From positions 856,528-920,527 of the forward strand of contig NZ_RDBE01000010.1 in assembly GCF_003674065.1 (NCBI RefSeq): a DNA stretch of 64,000 nucleotides, read 5' to 3'. Numbering within the stretch: the stretch's first letter is position 1; every line of letters begins with the position of its first letter. A program made the position numbers and the translations under genes. The DNA is from Nocardioides mangrovicus. GTDB lineage: Bacteria; Actinomycetota; Actinomycetes; Propionibacteriales; Nocardioidaceae. The notes below the pieces were generated by a model, which did no database searches, was not told the origin of the DNA, and saw only the letters and a program-made list of their open reading frames with translations. Below are positions 50,709 through 62,373 of this stretch, piece after piece.

Positions 50709-50723
50709 TAGGAAACTTTCCTA
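50709..50723. promoter_or_regulatory. Candidate ROK-repressor operator
   Basis: TAGGAAA-C-TTTCCTA, a perfect palindrome in AT-rich context, lies 17 bp upstream of the GH9 start codon. The second gene of the operon encodes a ROK repressor, the natural candidate to bind it. I recall similar TTAGGAAA-type sites for actinobacterial ROK regulators (not checked). Confidence 0.7.
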
Positions 50724-50739
50724 ACTAACGGAGGGCGCC

Positions 50740-52620
50740 GTGCGCCGGATCCTGATCGCCGCCCTCGGGCTGGCGTTGACCGCGCCCGCTACCGCGCTCT
50801 CCGCCGCCGCCTCCACCTCGTCGGTGACCGGGGTCGTCCGGCTCGACCAGCAGGGCTACCTCCCCGGCGAGCACAAGCCGGTGGTGCTGATGACCACCGG
50901 CCCGGTCGCGCGGACGCGCTGGGTGGTGCGCGACGCGTCCGGGCACGCGGTGCTCCGCGGCCGCGTGCCGGCGCGTGCCGCGGGCAGCTGGAGCAGCCGG
51001 TTCCCCGACGTCTACCGCTTCGACGTGGCGCGGGTCCGCACGCCCGGGCGCTACCGGCTCACCACCAGCGGCGGTGTGCGTGCGACGTCGCCGTGGTTCC
51101 GGGTGGCGAGCGCCGAGGACCTCTACGGTGAGCTGCTGGACGACGGCGTCGCGTTCGATCAGAACCAGCGCGACGGCGCCGACCAGGTGGCCGGGCCGCT
51201 GCACCGGCAGCCCAGCCACCTCAACGACGCCAGCGCGACGACGTACGCCTGGCCGAGGATGCAGGCCGGCGAGGACCTCATCCTCGACCCGACGCTGACC
51301 CCGACCGGCGGTCCGGTCGACGTCGCGGGTGGCTGGTTCGACGCCGGCGACTACCTCAAGTTCACCCATTCCACGGCCTACAACGACGTGCTGCTGTTCA
51401 CCTCGGCCCGGCTGCTCGGCAGCAAGGCGCCGGCCGCGCTGCTGGCGGAGGCCAGGTACGGCGAGCGGTGGCTGGAGAAGACCTGGGACCCGAGCACCGG
51501 TCGGCTGCTGCTGCAGGTGGGCATCGGGTCGGGCAACAAGCAGGGCACCTTCATCGGCGACCACGACGGCTGGCGCGAGCCCCAGGCCGACGACGCCGAC
51601 ACCGCGACGGGCCACCAGTACGTCAGCCACCGGCCGGTGTTCGTCGCGAACCCCGACGGCGGGCTCATCAGCCCGAACCTGGCCGGCCGGGTCAGCGCCG
51701 CCTTCGCGCTCGCCGCGCAGGCCGACGCCGCCACCGACGCGAGCCGCGCGGCGCACGAGCTGTCGCTGGCCGAGTCGCTCTACGCGCACGCCGCCACCAG
51801 CGACGTCCCGCACCCGCTGGTCACCGCGCTGCCCCACGCCTTCTACCCCGAGTCGACCTGGCGCGACGATATGGCGCTCGGCGGGGCCGAGATCGCACTG
51901 GCTCGCCACGCGCTCGGCCAGGACGCCACGGCCGCCCTGCGCGCCGCGGCGCGCTGGACCCGCGCCTACCTGCGGCACCCCGGCACCGACACCCTCAACC
52001 TCTACGACGTCGGCGCGCTGGCCGACAGCGCGATGGGCCAGGCGCTGCGCACGATCGGCCACGGGCACCTGACGCTCACCCGACGCGCGCTCGCCCGCGA
52101 CCTCGCCCGGCAGGTAGGGACCGGCATCGACCACGCCCGCACCGACCCGTTCCGCTCGGCCGCGAGCGTCGACGACTTCGACGTCAACTCCCACACCTAC
52201 GGCCTGGTGGCGGTCGTCGGCCTCTACGACCGACTCGTCGGCACCCGCCGGTTCCAGGGCTGGGCCACCACCTGGCGCACCTGGCTGCTCGGCGGCGACC
52301 CGTGGGGGGTCACCTCGATGGTCGGCGTCGGCACCCGTTCCCCGCGCTGCATGCAGCACCAGATCGCCAACCTCGCCACCGGCGGAGCGCTGGACGTCGG
52401 CGCCGTCGTCAACGGGCCCAACGGCAAGGACAACTTCGACGGCGGCCTGGGCGGGTTCCAGGACGGGATGGTGCACTGCACCAGCCCCGGGCTGCGACGG
52501 TTCGACGGTCAGGGCAGCCGGTACGTCGACGACGTCCGCGCCTGGCAGACCGACGAGCCCGCGCTGGACATGACCGGCTCGGCGATCGTCGCCGCCGCTG
52601 CCCAGCTGGCGGCGCGATGA
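50740..52620 (+). CDS. Secreted glycoside hydrolase family 9 enzyme
   Basis: A 626-residue enzyme with a signal peptide (1-24), an N-terminal Ig-like CelD-N domain (about 28-125) and a GH9 (alpha/alpha)6 barrel. The catalytic base region is GGWFDAGDYLKF (Asp201, Asp204). The catalytic acid is probably Glu606 in TDEPALDMTGS near the C-terminus. The late GGDPWGVTSMVGVGTRSPRCMQHQ block fits GH9. The family contains endoglucanases and exo-beta-glucosaminidases, so the substrate is a beta-1,4-glucan or chitosan-type polymer. No carbohydrate-binding module is seen. GTG start, GGAGGG SD. Confidence 0.9.
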   Translation: MRRILIAALGLALTAPATALSAAASTSSVTGVVRLDQQGYLPGEHKPVVLMTTGPVARTRWVVRDASGHAVLRGRVPARAAGSWSSRFPDVYRFDVARVRTPGRYRLTTSGGVRATSPWFRVASAEDLYGELLDDGVAFDQNQRDGADQVAGPLHRQPSHLNDASATTYAWPRMQAGEDLILDPTLTPTGGPVDVAGGWFDAGDYLKFTHSTAYNDVLLFTSARLLGSKAPAALLAEARYGERWLEKTWDPSTGRLLLQVGIGSGNKQGTFIGDHDGWREPQADDADTATGHQYVSHRPVFVANPDGGLISPNLAGRVSAAFALAAQADAATDASRAAHELSLAESLYAHAATSDVPHPLVTALPHAFYPESTWRDDMALGGAEIALARHALGQDATAALRAAARWTRAYLRHPGTDTLNLYDVGALADSAMGQALRTIGHGHLTLTRRALARDLARQVGTGIDHARTDPFRSAASVDDFDVNSHTYGLVAVVGLYDRLVGTRRFQGWATTWRTWLLGGDPWGVTSMVGVGTRSPRCMQHQIANLATGGALDVGAVVNGPNGKDNFDGGLGGFQDGMVHCTSPGLRRFDGQGSRYVDDVRAWQTDEPALDMTGSAIVAAAAQLAAR

Positions 52621-52630
52621 GGCGGCTCCG

Positions 52631-53815
52631 GTGAACCCGGGCACGCCCGCGGTACTGCGTGGCATCAACGACCGCGCCGCGCTCGACCTGCTCCTCGAGC
52701 ACGGTCCGCTCTCGCGCACCCGCATCGGCGAGCTCACCGGCCTGTCCAAGCCCACCGCCTCGCAGCTGCTGACCCGGCTCACCGACGCGGGCCTGGTCGT
52801 GACCAGTGGCAGCACCACCGGCGGCCCCGGCCCGCGCGCCCAGCTCTACGCCGTCAACCCCGACGCCGCGCACGTCGCCGGCCTCGACGTCACCCCGGGC
52901 CGTGTCCATGCCGCCGTCGCCGACGTCACCGGCCGCACCATCGGCGAGTACGAGCTCCCCACGCCCCGCCGGGCGCACCGCGACGCGGTGGCCGAGGTAC
53001 TGGAGGCACTGGCCGGCGCGACGGCCGCGGCCGGGCTGCGGCAGCGGGCGCTGGCCCGCGTCGTCGTCGGCACGCCCGGCGCCTTCGACCCCGGCACGGG
53101 CCGGCTCCGCTACGCCCGGCACCTGCCGGGCTGGCACGACCCCGACCTGCTCGACCGGCTCGGCGAGGCGGTGGGCGTACCGCTGGAGGTGGCCAACGAC
53201 GTCAACCTCGCGGCCGCCGCCGAGCAGGACACCGGGGCCGCCCAGGGCGTGGCCGACTTCGTGCTGCTGTGGGCCGAGGACGGCATCGGTGCGGCCGTGG
53301 TGATCGACGGCCGACTGCACCGGGGGGCCACCGGCGGTGCCGGCGAGGTCGGGTTCCTACCGCTGCCCGGCACCCCGAAGCTGCGCGACGTGCGCCGCGG
53401 CAACGCCGGCGGTTTCCAGGACCTGGCCGGCGGCCCGGCGGTGCTCGCGCTGGGACGCGCCCACGGCCTGCGCGGCTCGACGCCCCAGGTGATCGTCGCC
53501 CGAGCGGTCGCCGGCGACCACGACGCCTTCCTCGGTGTGCTGGCCGAGCGGGTCGCGCTCGGCATCGCCGCGCTGGTCGCCGTCGTCGACCCGGCGCTGG
53601 TGGTGCTGGCCGGCAGCGTCCTGGCCGCCGGCGGACCGCGGCTGCGCGACCGGGTCGGCGTCGAGCTCGGCTCGCTGGCCGCCGCCCAGCCCACGCTCGC
53701 ACTCTCCGCCGTCACCGGTCGTCCGGTGCTGGCCGGTGCCCTCCGGACAGCGCTGTCCACCGTCCGCGACGAGGTCTTCGACACCGTCGCCCTCACCCGC
53801 AGGAGAACCCGATGA
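52631..53815 (+). CDS. ROK-family transcriptional repressor
   Basis: A 394-residue regulator. The N-terminal winged helix is SRTRIGELTGLSKPTASQLLTRLTDAGLV. The ROK sugar-kinase-like fold has LEVANDVNLAAAAEQ, EDGIGAAVVIDGRLHRGATGGAGEVGFLP and VLAGSVLAAGGPRL. The usual CxCGxxGCxE zinc motif after GEVG is missing. It follows GH9 by 10 nt and overlaps the solute-binding protein gene (ATGA). It most likely represses the whole operon until a sugar is bound. Confidence 0.92.
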   Translation: MNPGTPAVLRGINDRAALDLLLEHGPLSRTRIGELTGLSKPTASQLLTRLTDAGLVVTSGSTTGGPGPRAQLYAVNPDAAHVAGLDVTPGRVHAAVADVTGRTIGEYELPTPRRAHRDAVAEVLEALAGATAAAGLRQRALARVVVGTPGAFDPGTGRLRYARHLPGWHDPDLLDRLGEAVGVPLEVANDVNLAAAAEQDTGAAQGVADFVLLWAEDGIGAAVVIDGRLHRGATGGAGEVGFLPLPGTPKLRDVRRGNAGGFQDLAGGPAVLALGRAHGLRGSTPQVIVARAVAGDHDAFLGVLAERVALGIAALVAVVDPALVVLAGSVLAAGGPRLRDRVGVELGSLAAAQPTLALSAVTGRPVLAGALRTALSTVRDEVFDTVALTRRRTR

Positions 53816-55137
53816 AGCGCATCCACCGCGTCCTGGCCCTGGCCGCCGTCTCCAGCGTGGCGCTGGCCACGGCCGCCTGCGGCTCCTCCGGCAGCGCCGA
53901 CGACAACCCGGACGCGAAGGTGACCATCACCTTCTGGCACGGCTGGAGCGCGCCCAACGAGGTGAAGGCGATCAAGGACAACATCGCCGCCTTCGAGAAG
54001 AAGTACCCCAACATCACGGTGAAGTCGGTCGGCAACATCACCGACGACAAGATCAACCAGGCGCTGCGCGCCGGCGGCGACAAGGCACCCGACGTCGTCT
54101 CCTCCTTCACCACCGACAACGTCGGCGAGTTCTGTACGTCCAAGGCGCTCGTGGACCTCACGCCCTTCATGAAGAAGTCCGGCGTCGACGCCGCGACCGT
54201 CTTCCCGAAGGCGCAGCGCGAGTACACCCAGTACCAGGGCGACCAGTGCACGCTGCCGCTGCTCAGCGACGCCTACGGCCTCTACTACAACAAGACGATG
54301 TTCGCCGCGGCCGGCATCACGTCGCCGCCGAAGACGCTCTCGGAGTTCGACGCCGACGCCGTCAAGCTCACCAAGACCTCCGGCGACACCTACTCCCAGC
54401 TCGGCTTCATGCCCGACTACCACGGCTACGAGTCGACGATCACCCACTTCGGCGCGCAGTGGAACCCGACCTACTTCACCTCCTCGGGGAAGTCGAACGT
54501 CGGCAAGGACACCGGGCTGACGTCGGCGTACGAGTGGCAGAAGGCGCTGGTCGACAAGCTCGGCGGCTACAGCCGGCTGGAGAAGTACCGCACCACCTTC
54601 GGCGACGAGTTCGGCTCCAAGAACCCGTTCATGACCGGCCAGGTGGCCATGTCCATCGACGGTGAGTGGCGTGCCGGGATGATCAAGGACTCCAAGAGCA
54701 CGGTGGACTTCGGGGTGGCGCCGTTCCCGGTGCCCGACGACCAGGCCGACCAGTACGGCAAGGGCTACGTCACCGGCACCATCGTCGGCATCGCGAGCAC
54801 CAGCAAGAAGCAGAACGCAGCCTGGCGGTTCGTGAAGTTCCTGACCACCGACACCGGTGCCGTCGTGTCCTTCGCCAACGCGATCCACAACGTGCCCTCG
54901 ACGAACGCCGCGCTGGCCTCCTCCGAGGTCAGCCAGGACCCGGCCTTCCAGACCTTCATCAAGATCGCCCAGAACCCGAACAGCAGCACGACGCCCTCGA
55001 GCCCCAACGGCGGCGCCTACCAGCTGACGCTGCAGAACCTGGGCTACGCCTACGAGTCGGGCAAGACCACCGACCTGCAGGGCGGCTTGGACCAGGCGGC
55101 GAAGGCGATCGACCAGGCCGTCGAGCAGGCCCAGTGA
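53812..55137 (+). CDS. ABC sugar-binding lipoprotein
   Basis: A 441-residue extracellular solute-binding protein of family 1. The lipoprotein signal ends in LATAACG. VTITFWHGWSAPNEVKAIKDN is the typical first strand, with LSDAYGLYYNKTMFAAAGI at the hinge and FMTGQVAMSIDGEWRAG later. It is anchored outside the membrane and delivers oligosaccharide to the two permeases that follow. AGGAGAACC precedes the ATG. Confidence 0.94.
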   Translation: MKRIHRVLALAAVSSVALATAACGSSGSADDNPDAKVTITFWHGWSAPNEVKAIKDNIAAFEKKYPNITVKSVGNITDDKINQALRAGGDKAPDVVSSFTTDNVGEFCTSKALVDLTPFMKKSGVDAATVFPKAQREYTQYQGDQCTLPLLSDAYGLYYNKTMFAAAGITSPPKTLSEFDADAVKLTKTSGDTYSQLGFMPDYHGYESTITHFGAQWNPTYFTSSGKSNVGKDTGLTSAYEWQKALVDKLGGYSRLEKYRTTFGDEFGSKNPFMTGQVAMSIDGEWRAGMIKDSKSTVDFGVAPFPVPDDQADQYGKGYVTGTIVGIASTSKKQNAAWRFVKFLTTDTGAVVSFANAIHNVPSTNAALASSEVSQDPAFQTFIKIAQNPNSSTTPSSPNGGAYQLTLQNLGYAYESGKTTDLQGGLDQAAKAIDQAVEQAQ

Positions 55138-55150
55138 GTCAGGAGGCGCA

Positions 55151-56065
55151 GTGAGGACGAGTCGCCTCGCGATCCTGGCGTTCCTGTCACCCTGGCTGCT
55201 CGGCACCGGCCTGTTCTTCCTCTACCCGCTGGCCGACACCGTCTACCTGTCGTTCACGCACTACAACGGCTTCGGCTCGCCCAGCTGGGACGGCCTGGGC
55301 AACTGGACCTACGTCCTGCGCGACTACGACTTCTTCTGGCCGGCGCTGCGCAACACGCTCTGGCTGGTCGTGGTGATGGTGACGCTGCGGGTGGTGTTCG
55401 GGCTGGCGGTCGCGCAGCTGGTGATCTCCGTCAAGCGCGGCAGCAACGTGTTCCGCACGCTGTTCTACGCGCCGTACCTGGCGCCGCCGGTGGCCAGCAC
55501 GCTGGCCTTCGTGTTCCTGCTCAACCCCGGCACCGGACCGGTGAACACGGTGCTGGAGAAGCTCGGGATCCCGGCACCGTCGTGGTTCAACGACCCGCAC
55601 TGGGCCAAGCCCGCGCTGACGCTGCTGGCGCTGTGGGGCGTCGGCGACCTGATGGTGATCTTCATGGCCGCACTGCTCGACGTCCCGCGCGAGCTCTACG
55701 AGGCCGCCGAGCTCGACGGTGCCGGCGCGCTGCGCCGCTACCGGTACGTGACGCTGCCCCACCTGCGCCCGATCATCGGCTTCGCCGTGGTCACCGGCGT
55801 CATCGCGACCATGCAGTACTACACCGAGCCGCTGGTGGCCGGTCAGGTCGCCAGCGGCCAGATCGGCGGCTCGGGCCAGCAGGTCGAGCCCGGCTACCCG
55901 GCCGGCTCGACGCTGACGCTGCCGCAGCTGGTCTACAACCTGGGCTTCCAGCGCTTCGACATCGGCGCCGCCTGCGTGGTGGCAGTCGTGCTGTTCGCCC
56001 TGTCGATGCTCTTCGCGGCGGTGCTGATGCGGCGCGGCGGGGGCTTCATCGAGGCCGACCGGTGA
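55151..56065 (+). CDS. ABC sugar permease, MalF/UgpA-like
   Basis: A 304-residue inner-membrane permease with six helices. Its cytoplasmic EAA loop is LYEAAELDGAGALRRYRYVTLPHLRPII. The GTG start follows AGGAGGCGC. The stop overlaps the second permease gene (GTGA). Confidence 0.94.
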   Translation: MRTSRLAILAFLSPWLLGTGLFFLYPLADTVYLSFTHYNGFGSPSWDGLGNWTYVLRDYDFFWPALRNTLWLVVVMVTLRVVFGLAVAQLVISVKRGSNVFRTLFYAPYLAPPVASTLAFVFLLNPGTGPVNTVLEKLGIPAPSWFNDPHWAKPALTLLALWGVGDLMVIFMAALLDVPRELYEAAELDGAGALRRYRYVTLPHLRPIIGFAVVTGVIATMQYYTEPLVAGQVASGQIGGSGQQVEPGYPAGSTLTLPQLVYNLGFQRFDIGAACVVAVVLFALSMLFAAVLMRRGGGFIEADR

Positions 56066-56889
56066 GGCGCTCGGCGCTGCAGTGGGTCGCGGTCCACGCG
56101 CTGGCGATCGCGGCTGCCGGCTTCTTCGTGGTGCCCTTCGCCTTCGTCGCGCTGACCGCCCTGATGAGCAACGACCAGTCGCTGACGCGCGAGCTGTGGC
56201 CCCACCCGTTCGTCTGGCACAACCTGGTCGAGGTCTGGCACACGCCCGGGTTCGGCACCTGGTGGCGCAACACGCTGATCTACGCCTGCGCCGGCACCGC
56301 CCTGACGCTGCTCTCCAGCGTCCCGGTGGCCTACGCCCTGGCCTGCTTCCGGTTCCGGGGCCGCAACCTGGCGATGATGGTCGTCATCGCGACGATGATG
56401 CTCCCCGCGCAGGTCTCGATCGTGCCGCTCTACCTGGTGTGGGCCAAGGACCTGCACCTCTCGGGCACGCTGTGGCCGCTCATCGTGCCGATGGCGTTCG
56501 GCGACGCCTTCTCCATCTTCTTGCTGCGCCAGTTCCTGCTCACCATTCCGCGCGAGTACCTCGAGGCGGCCAAGGTCGACGGCTGCAGCGACCTGCAGGT
56601 GCTGCTGCGGGTGGTGCTGCCGATGGCGCGACCGGCGGTGGCCGCGGTGGCGCTGTTCCAGTTCTTCTACTGCTGGAACGACTACTTCGGCCCGCAGATC
56701 TACACCAGCGAGAACCCGGGCGCCTGGACGCTGAGCTACGGCCTGCAGTCCTTCAAGAGCGCCCACCACACCGACTGGAACCTCACCATGGCCGCCACCG
56801 TCCTGGTGATGGCGCCGGTCATCGTCCTGTTCTTCTTCGCCCAGCGCGCCTTCATCGAGGGCGTCACCCTGACGGGAGTCAAGGGATGA
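56062..56889 (+). CDS. ABC sugar permease, MalG/UgpE-like
   Basis: A 275-residue permease with six helices. The EAA loop is YLEAAKVDGCSDLQVLLRVVLPMARPAV and the last helix is followed by FIEGVTLTGVKG, the standard CUT1 ending. There is no ATPase gene in the operon, so a shared MsiK-type ATPase elsewhere is expected (family knowledge). The stop overlaps the GH4 start (ATGA). Confidence 0.94.
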   Translation: MRRSALQWVAVHALAIAAAGFFVVPFAFVALTALMSNDQSLTRELWPHPFVWHNLVEVWHTPGFGTWWRNTLIYACAGTALTLLSSVPVAYALACFRFRGRNLAMMVVIATMMLPAQVSIVPLYLVWAKDLHLSGTLWPLIVPMAFGDAFSIFLLRQFLLTIPREYLEAAKVDGCSDLQVLLRVVLPMARPAVAAVALFQFFYCWNDYFGPQIYTSENPGAWTLSYGLQSFKSAHHTDWNLTMAATVLVMAPVIVLFFFAQRAFIEGVTLTGVKG

Positions 56890-58139
56890 GAATCGCAGTG
56901 GTCGGCGGCGGGTCGACCTACACCCCGGAGCTGGTCGACGGTGTCGGCCGCATGCGCGACGTGCTGCCGGTCGACGAGCTCGTGCTGGTCGACCCCGACG
57001 AGCACCGGCTCGAGCTCGTGGGCGGTTTCGGCCGGCGGATCCTCGCCGAGCTCGGCCACCCGGCCACGCTCACCACGACGACGTCGCTCGAGCCCGCGCT
57101 CGACGGCGTCGACGCCGTGCTGCTGCAGCTGCGCGTGGGCGGCCAGGCCGCGCGGGCCCAGGACGAGACCTGGCCGCTGGAGTGCGGCTGCGTCGGCCAG
57201 GAGACCACCGGCGCCGGGGGGCTGGCCAAGGCGCTGCGCACGGTGCCGGTGGTGCTCGACATCGCCGAGCGGGTGCGCGCGGCCGCGCCCGAGGCGTGGA
57301 TCGTCGACTTCACCAACCCGGTCGGCATCGTCACCCGGGCGCTGCTCGCCGAGGGGCACCAGGCGGTCGGGCTGTGCAACGTGGCCATCGGCTTCCAGCG
57401 CCGGTTCGCCGCGATGCTCGGCGTCGGGCCCGACGAGGTGGAGCTGGACCACGTCGGCCTCAACCACCTCACCTGGGAGCGGGCCGCACGGGTCGACGGC
57501 GTCGACCGGCTCCCCGAGGTGCTGGCCGACCACGTGGCCGAGCTGGCCGACGACATCGAGCTGCCCGCGTCGCTGATGACCTCGCTGGGCGTGGTGCCGT
57601 CGTACTACCTGCGCTACTACTACGCCCACGACGAGGTGGTGCGCGAGCTGCTGGCCTCGCCCTCGCGGGCCGAGCGCGTGGCGCAGATCGAGCGCGAGCT
57701 GCTGGCGATGTACGCCGACACCTCGCTGGTGACCAAGCCGGCACTGCTCGGTGAGCGCGGTGGGGCGTACTACTCCGAGGCGGCGCTGCAGCTCACCGCC
57801 TCGCTGCTCGGCACGCGACCCGGCCGCCACGTGGTGAACCTGCGCAACGACGGCACGCTGCCCTTCCTGCCCGACGACGCCGTCATCGAGGTGCCGGCCG
57901 ACGTGGACCACGACGGCGTGCGCGCGGTCGACCTCGCGCCGCTGGAGCCGCTGTACGCCGGCCTGGTCGCGGCGGTGACCGGCTACGAGCACCTCGCCCT
58001 CGACGCTGCGGTGCACGGCGGCCGGCAGCGGGTGTTCGAGGCGCTGCTCGCGCACCCGCTGGTCGGTCAGGTCGAGCTGGCCGAGGGGCTCACCGACCGG
58101 CTGCTCGCCCACAACCGGGAGCACCTGCCGTGGCTGTAG
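56886..58139 (+). CDS. Glycoside hydrolase family 4 (6-phospho-beta-glucosidase-like)
   Basis: A 417-residue GH4 enzyme, cleaving by an NAD- and metal-dependent redox mechanism. NAD binds at RIAVVGGGSTYTPELVDG. The family motifs QLRVGGQAARAQDE, QETTGAGGLAKALRTVP, IVDFTNPVGIVTRALL, GLCNVAIGF (metal Cys) and GLNHLTW (metal His) are all present. The layout is closest to LicH/CelF 6-phospho-beta-glucosidases. No PTS genes are present, which makes the phosphorylated substrate puzzling. The 3' end overlaps the kinase gene by 10 nt. Confidence 0.92.
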   Translation: MRIAVVGGGSTYTPELVDGVGRMRDVLPVDELVLVDPDEHRLELVGGFGRRILAELGHPATLTTTTSLEPALDGVDAVLLQLRVGGQAARAQDETWPLECGCVGQETTGAGGLAKALRTVPVVLDIAERVRAAAPEAWIVDFTNPVGIVTRALLAEGHQAVGLCNVAIGFQRRFAAMLGVGPDEVELDHVGLNHLTWERAARVDGVDRLPEVLADHVAELADDIELPASLMTSLGVVPSYYLRYYYAHDEVVRELLASPSRAERVAQIERELLAMYADTSLVTKPALLGERGGAYYSEAALQLTASLLGTRPGRHVVNLRNDGTLPFLPDDAVIEVPADVDHDGVRAVDLAPLEPLYAGLVAAVTGYEHLALDAAVHGGRQRVFEALLAHPLVGQVELAEGLTDRLLAHNREHLPWL

Positions 58140-59137
58140 ACGTCGTCGTGGCGGTCGACGGCGGCAACTCCAAGACCGATCTGGCCGTGATCGGCCTGGA
58201 CGGTTCGCTGCTGGCCTCGGTGCGCGGCGGCGGGTTCCGGCCGCAGGAGGTGGGGCCGGAGCAGGCGGTGGCCGCGCTCGCGCCGCTGGTGGCGCAGGCA
58301 CTGGCCGCCGCGGGGGCCGGCGACGTCCGCCACGTCTCGGCCTGCCTGGCCAACGCCGACCTGCCCGTGGAGCACGAGACGCTGGCCGCGCTGCTCACGG
58401 CCCGCGGCTGGGCGCCGTCGAGCGCCGTCTTCAACGACACCGACGCCCTGCTGCGCGCCGGGCTCGGAGCGGGACCCGGTCGCTGGCGGGGGGTGGCGGT
58501 GGTCTGCGGTGCCGGCATCAACGCCGCCGGCGTGCTGCCCGAGGGCGCCGAGGCACGGTTCGCCGCGATCGGGACCATCTCCGGCGACTGGGGCGGCGGC
58601 GGACACCTGTGGCAGGAGGCCATGTGGTGGGCGGCGCGGGCCGAGGACGGGCGCGGTCCCGACACCGACCTCCGTCTGGAGCTGCCGCAGCACTACGACC
58701 TGGGCTCGATGGCCGAGCTCATCGAGGCGGTCCACCTGGGCCGGGTCCCCGGCCGCCGCTGCCTGGAGATGACGCCGCTGCTCTTCGCGGTGGCCGAGGC
58801 GGGCGACGCCGTCGCGGCCGACGTGGTGCGGCGCCAGGCCGAAGAGGTCGTGGTCATGGTGAGCGCCGTGGTGCGACGGCTCGGCGTGCTGGAGGAGCCG
58901 ATCGACGTGGTGCTCGGTGGGGGCGTCCTGGCCGCCGGTCACCGGCTGCTCCTCGACGAGATCGGCAAGGGCCTGGCCGAGCGGACGCCGTACGCGACGC
59001 CGGTGGTGGTGGCCGCGCCGCCGGTGCTGGGGGCCGCGCTGCTCGCCCTCGACCACGTCGGTGCGGGCCGGGCGGCGCGTGAGGCGTTGCGCTCAGCCTT
59101 CGGCTCACCCGTACCGGTCCTCGGGGAGGAGTGGTAG
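58130..59137 (+). CDS. BadF/BadG/NagK-type sugar kinase
   Basis: A 335-residue ASKHA-fold kinase similar to N-acetylglucosamine kinase. The phosphate-1 motif is VDGGNSKTDLAVIGLDG. VFNDTDALLRAG, VVCGAGINAAGV, GTISGDWGGGGHLWQEAMW and the adenosine motif DVVLGGGVLAAGH follow in order. It is coupled to GH4 and probably phosphorylates the imported (oligo)saccharide or its product in the cytosol. It is the last gene of the seven-gene operon. Confidence 0.9.
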   Translation: MAVDVVVAVDGGNSKTDLAVIGLDGSLLASVRGGGFRPQEVGPEQAVAALAPLVAQALAAAGAGDVRHVSACLANADLPVEHETLAALLTARGWAPSSAVFNDTDALLRAGLGAGPGRWRGVAVVCGAGINAAGVLPEGAEARFAAIGTISGDWGGGGHLWQEAMWWAARAEDGRGPDTDLRLELPQHYDLGSMAELIEAVHLGRVPGRRCLEMTPLLFAVAEAGDAVAADVVRRQAEEVVVMVSAVVRRLGVLEEPIDVVLGGGVLAAGHRLLLDEIGKGLAERTPYATPVVVAAPPVLGAALLALDHVGAGRAAREALRSAFGSPVPVLGEEW

Positions 59138-59170
59138 GTATGACCCCCAGACCTGCGGAAGGACCTGCCC

Positions 59171-61873
<2,703 letters not shown>

Positions 61874-62199
61874 GGCGCGACCCGGCGGGGGTTTTGCCGG
61901 GTGCCCGGCAAAACCCCGAGAAACTCGGCTCAGAATCGGTCGATGACAAGAGTTCCGGTAGGTCACCACCCGAGTTGTCCGGATGTGGTGACGGCCCGTC
62001 GCCGCCGCGCGGGCGGTCGGTGAGCGCTCGCTGGCCATCCCCGCTTCGTAGGAGGAACCGCGGGAGTGGTCGACGTTGTTTGCCCACCTCACGCGGCAAT
62101 TCCCCGCGCGTGCGGGGAATTGCGGAGACGCCGTCCCCACCACCACTTCCACCCCTAGGGGTGCCCGTACTCCCGGTACCCGGTGGTTGAGTGGACGGC
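61874..62199. other. Intergenic region with two strong palindromes (no gene)
   Basis: No credible coding frame. A 14-bp-arm palindrome with a TG loop (61888-61917) lies 15 bp after the ppdK stop and is the probable terminator. A second palindrome, GCAATTCCCCGC/GCGGGGAATTGC with a 4-nt loop, is at 62096-62123. A 14-nt CACCCCTAGGGGTG palindrome (62150-62163) sits near the csbD promoter. Between the first two, AACTCGG/CCGAGTT and TCACCA/TGGTGA pairs suggest further folding. Confidence 0.7.
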
Positions 62200-62373
62200 A
62201 TGGGACTCGATGACAAGGCAGACAACAAGAAGGACGAGCTCGCCGGCAAGGCCAAGGAGGCCGTCGGCAAGGCGACCGACGACGAGGGGCTGGAGCGTCA
62301 GGGCAAGACCGACCAGGCCAAGTCCAACCTGAAGCAGGCCGGCGAGAAGATCAAGGACGCCTTCAAGGGCTGA
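62200..62373 (+). CDS. CsbD-family stress protein
   Basis: A 57-residue hydrophilic, Lys/Asp/Gly-rich protein with the CsbD pattern (DDKADNKKDELAGKAKEAVGKATDDEGLERQGK, then DQAKSNLKQAGEKIKDAFKG). The family is induced by general stress, though its molecular role is unknown. ATG 62200 was chosen over an upstream in-frame GTG at 62191. Its end overlaps the glpD stop by 11 nt in a convergent arrangement. Confidence 0.9.
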   Translation: MGLDDKADNKKDELAGKAKEAVGKATDDEGLERQGKTDQAKSNLKQAGEKIKDAFKG

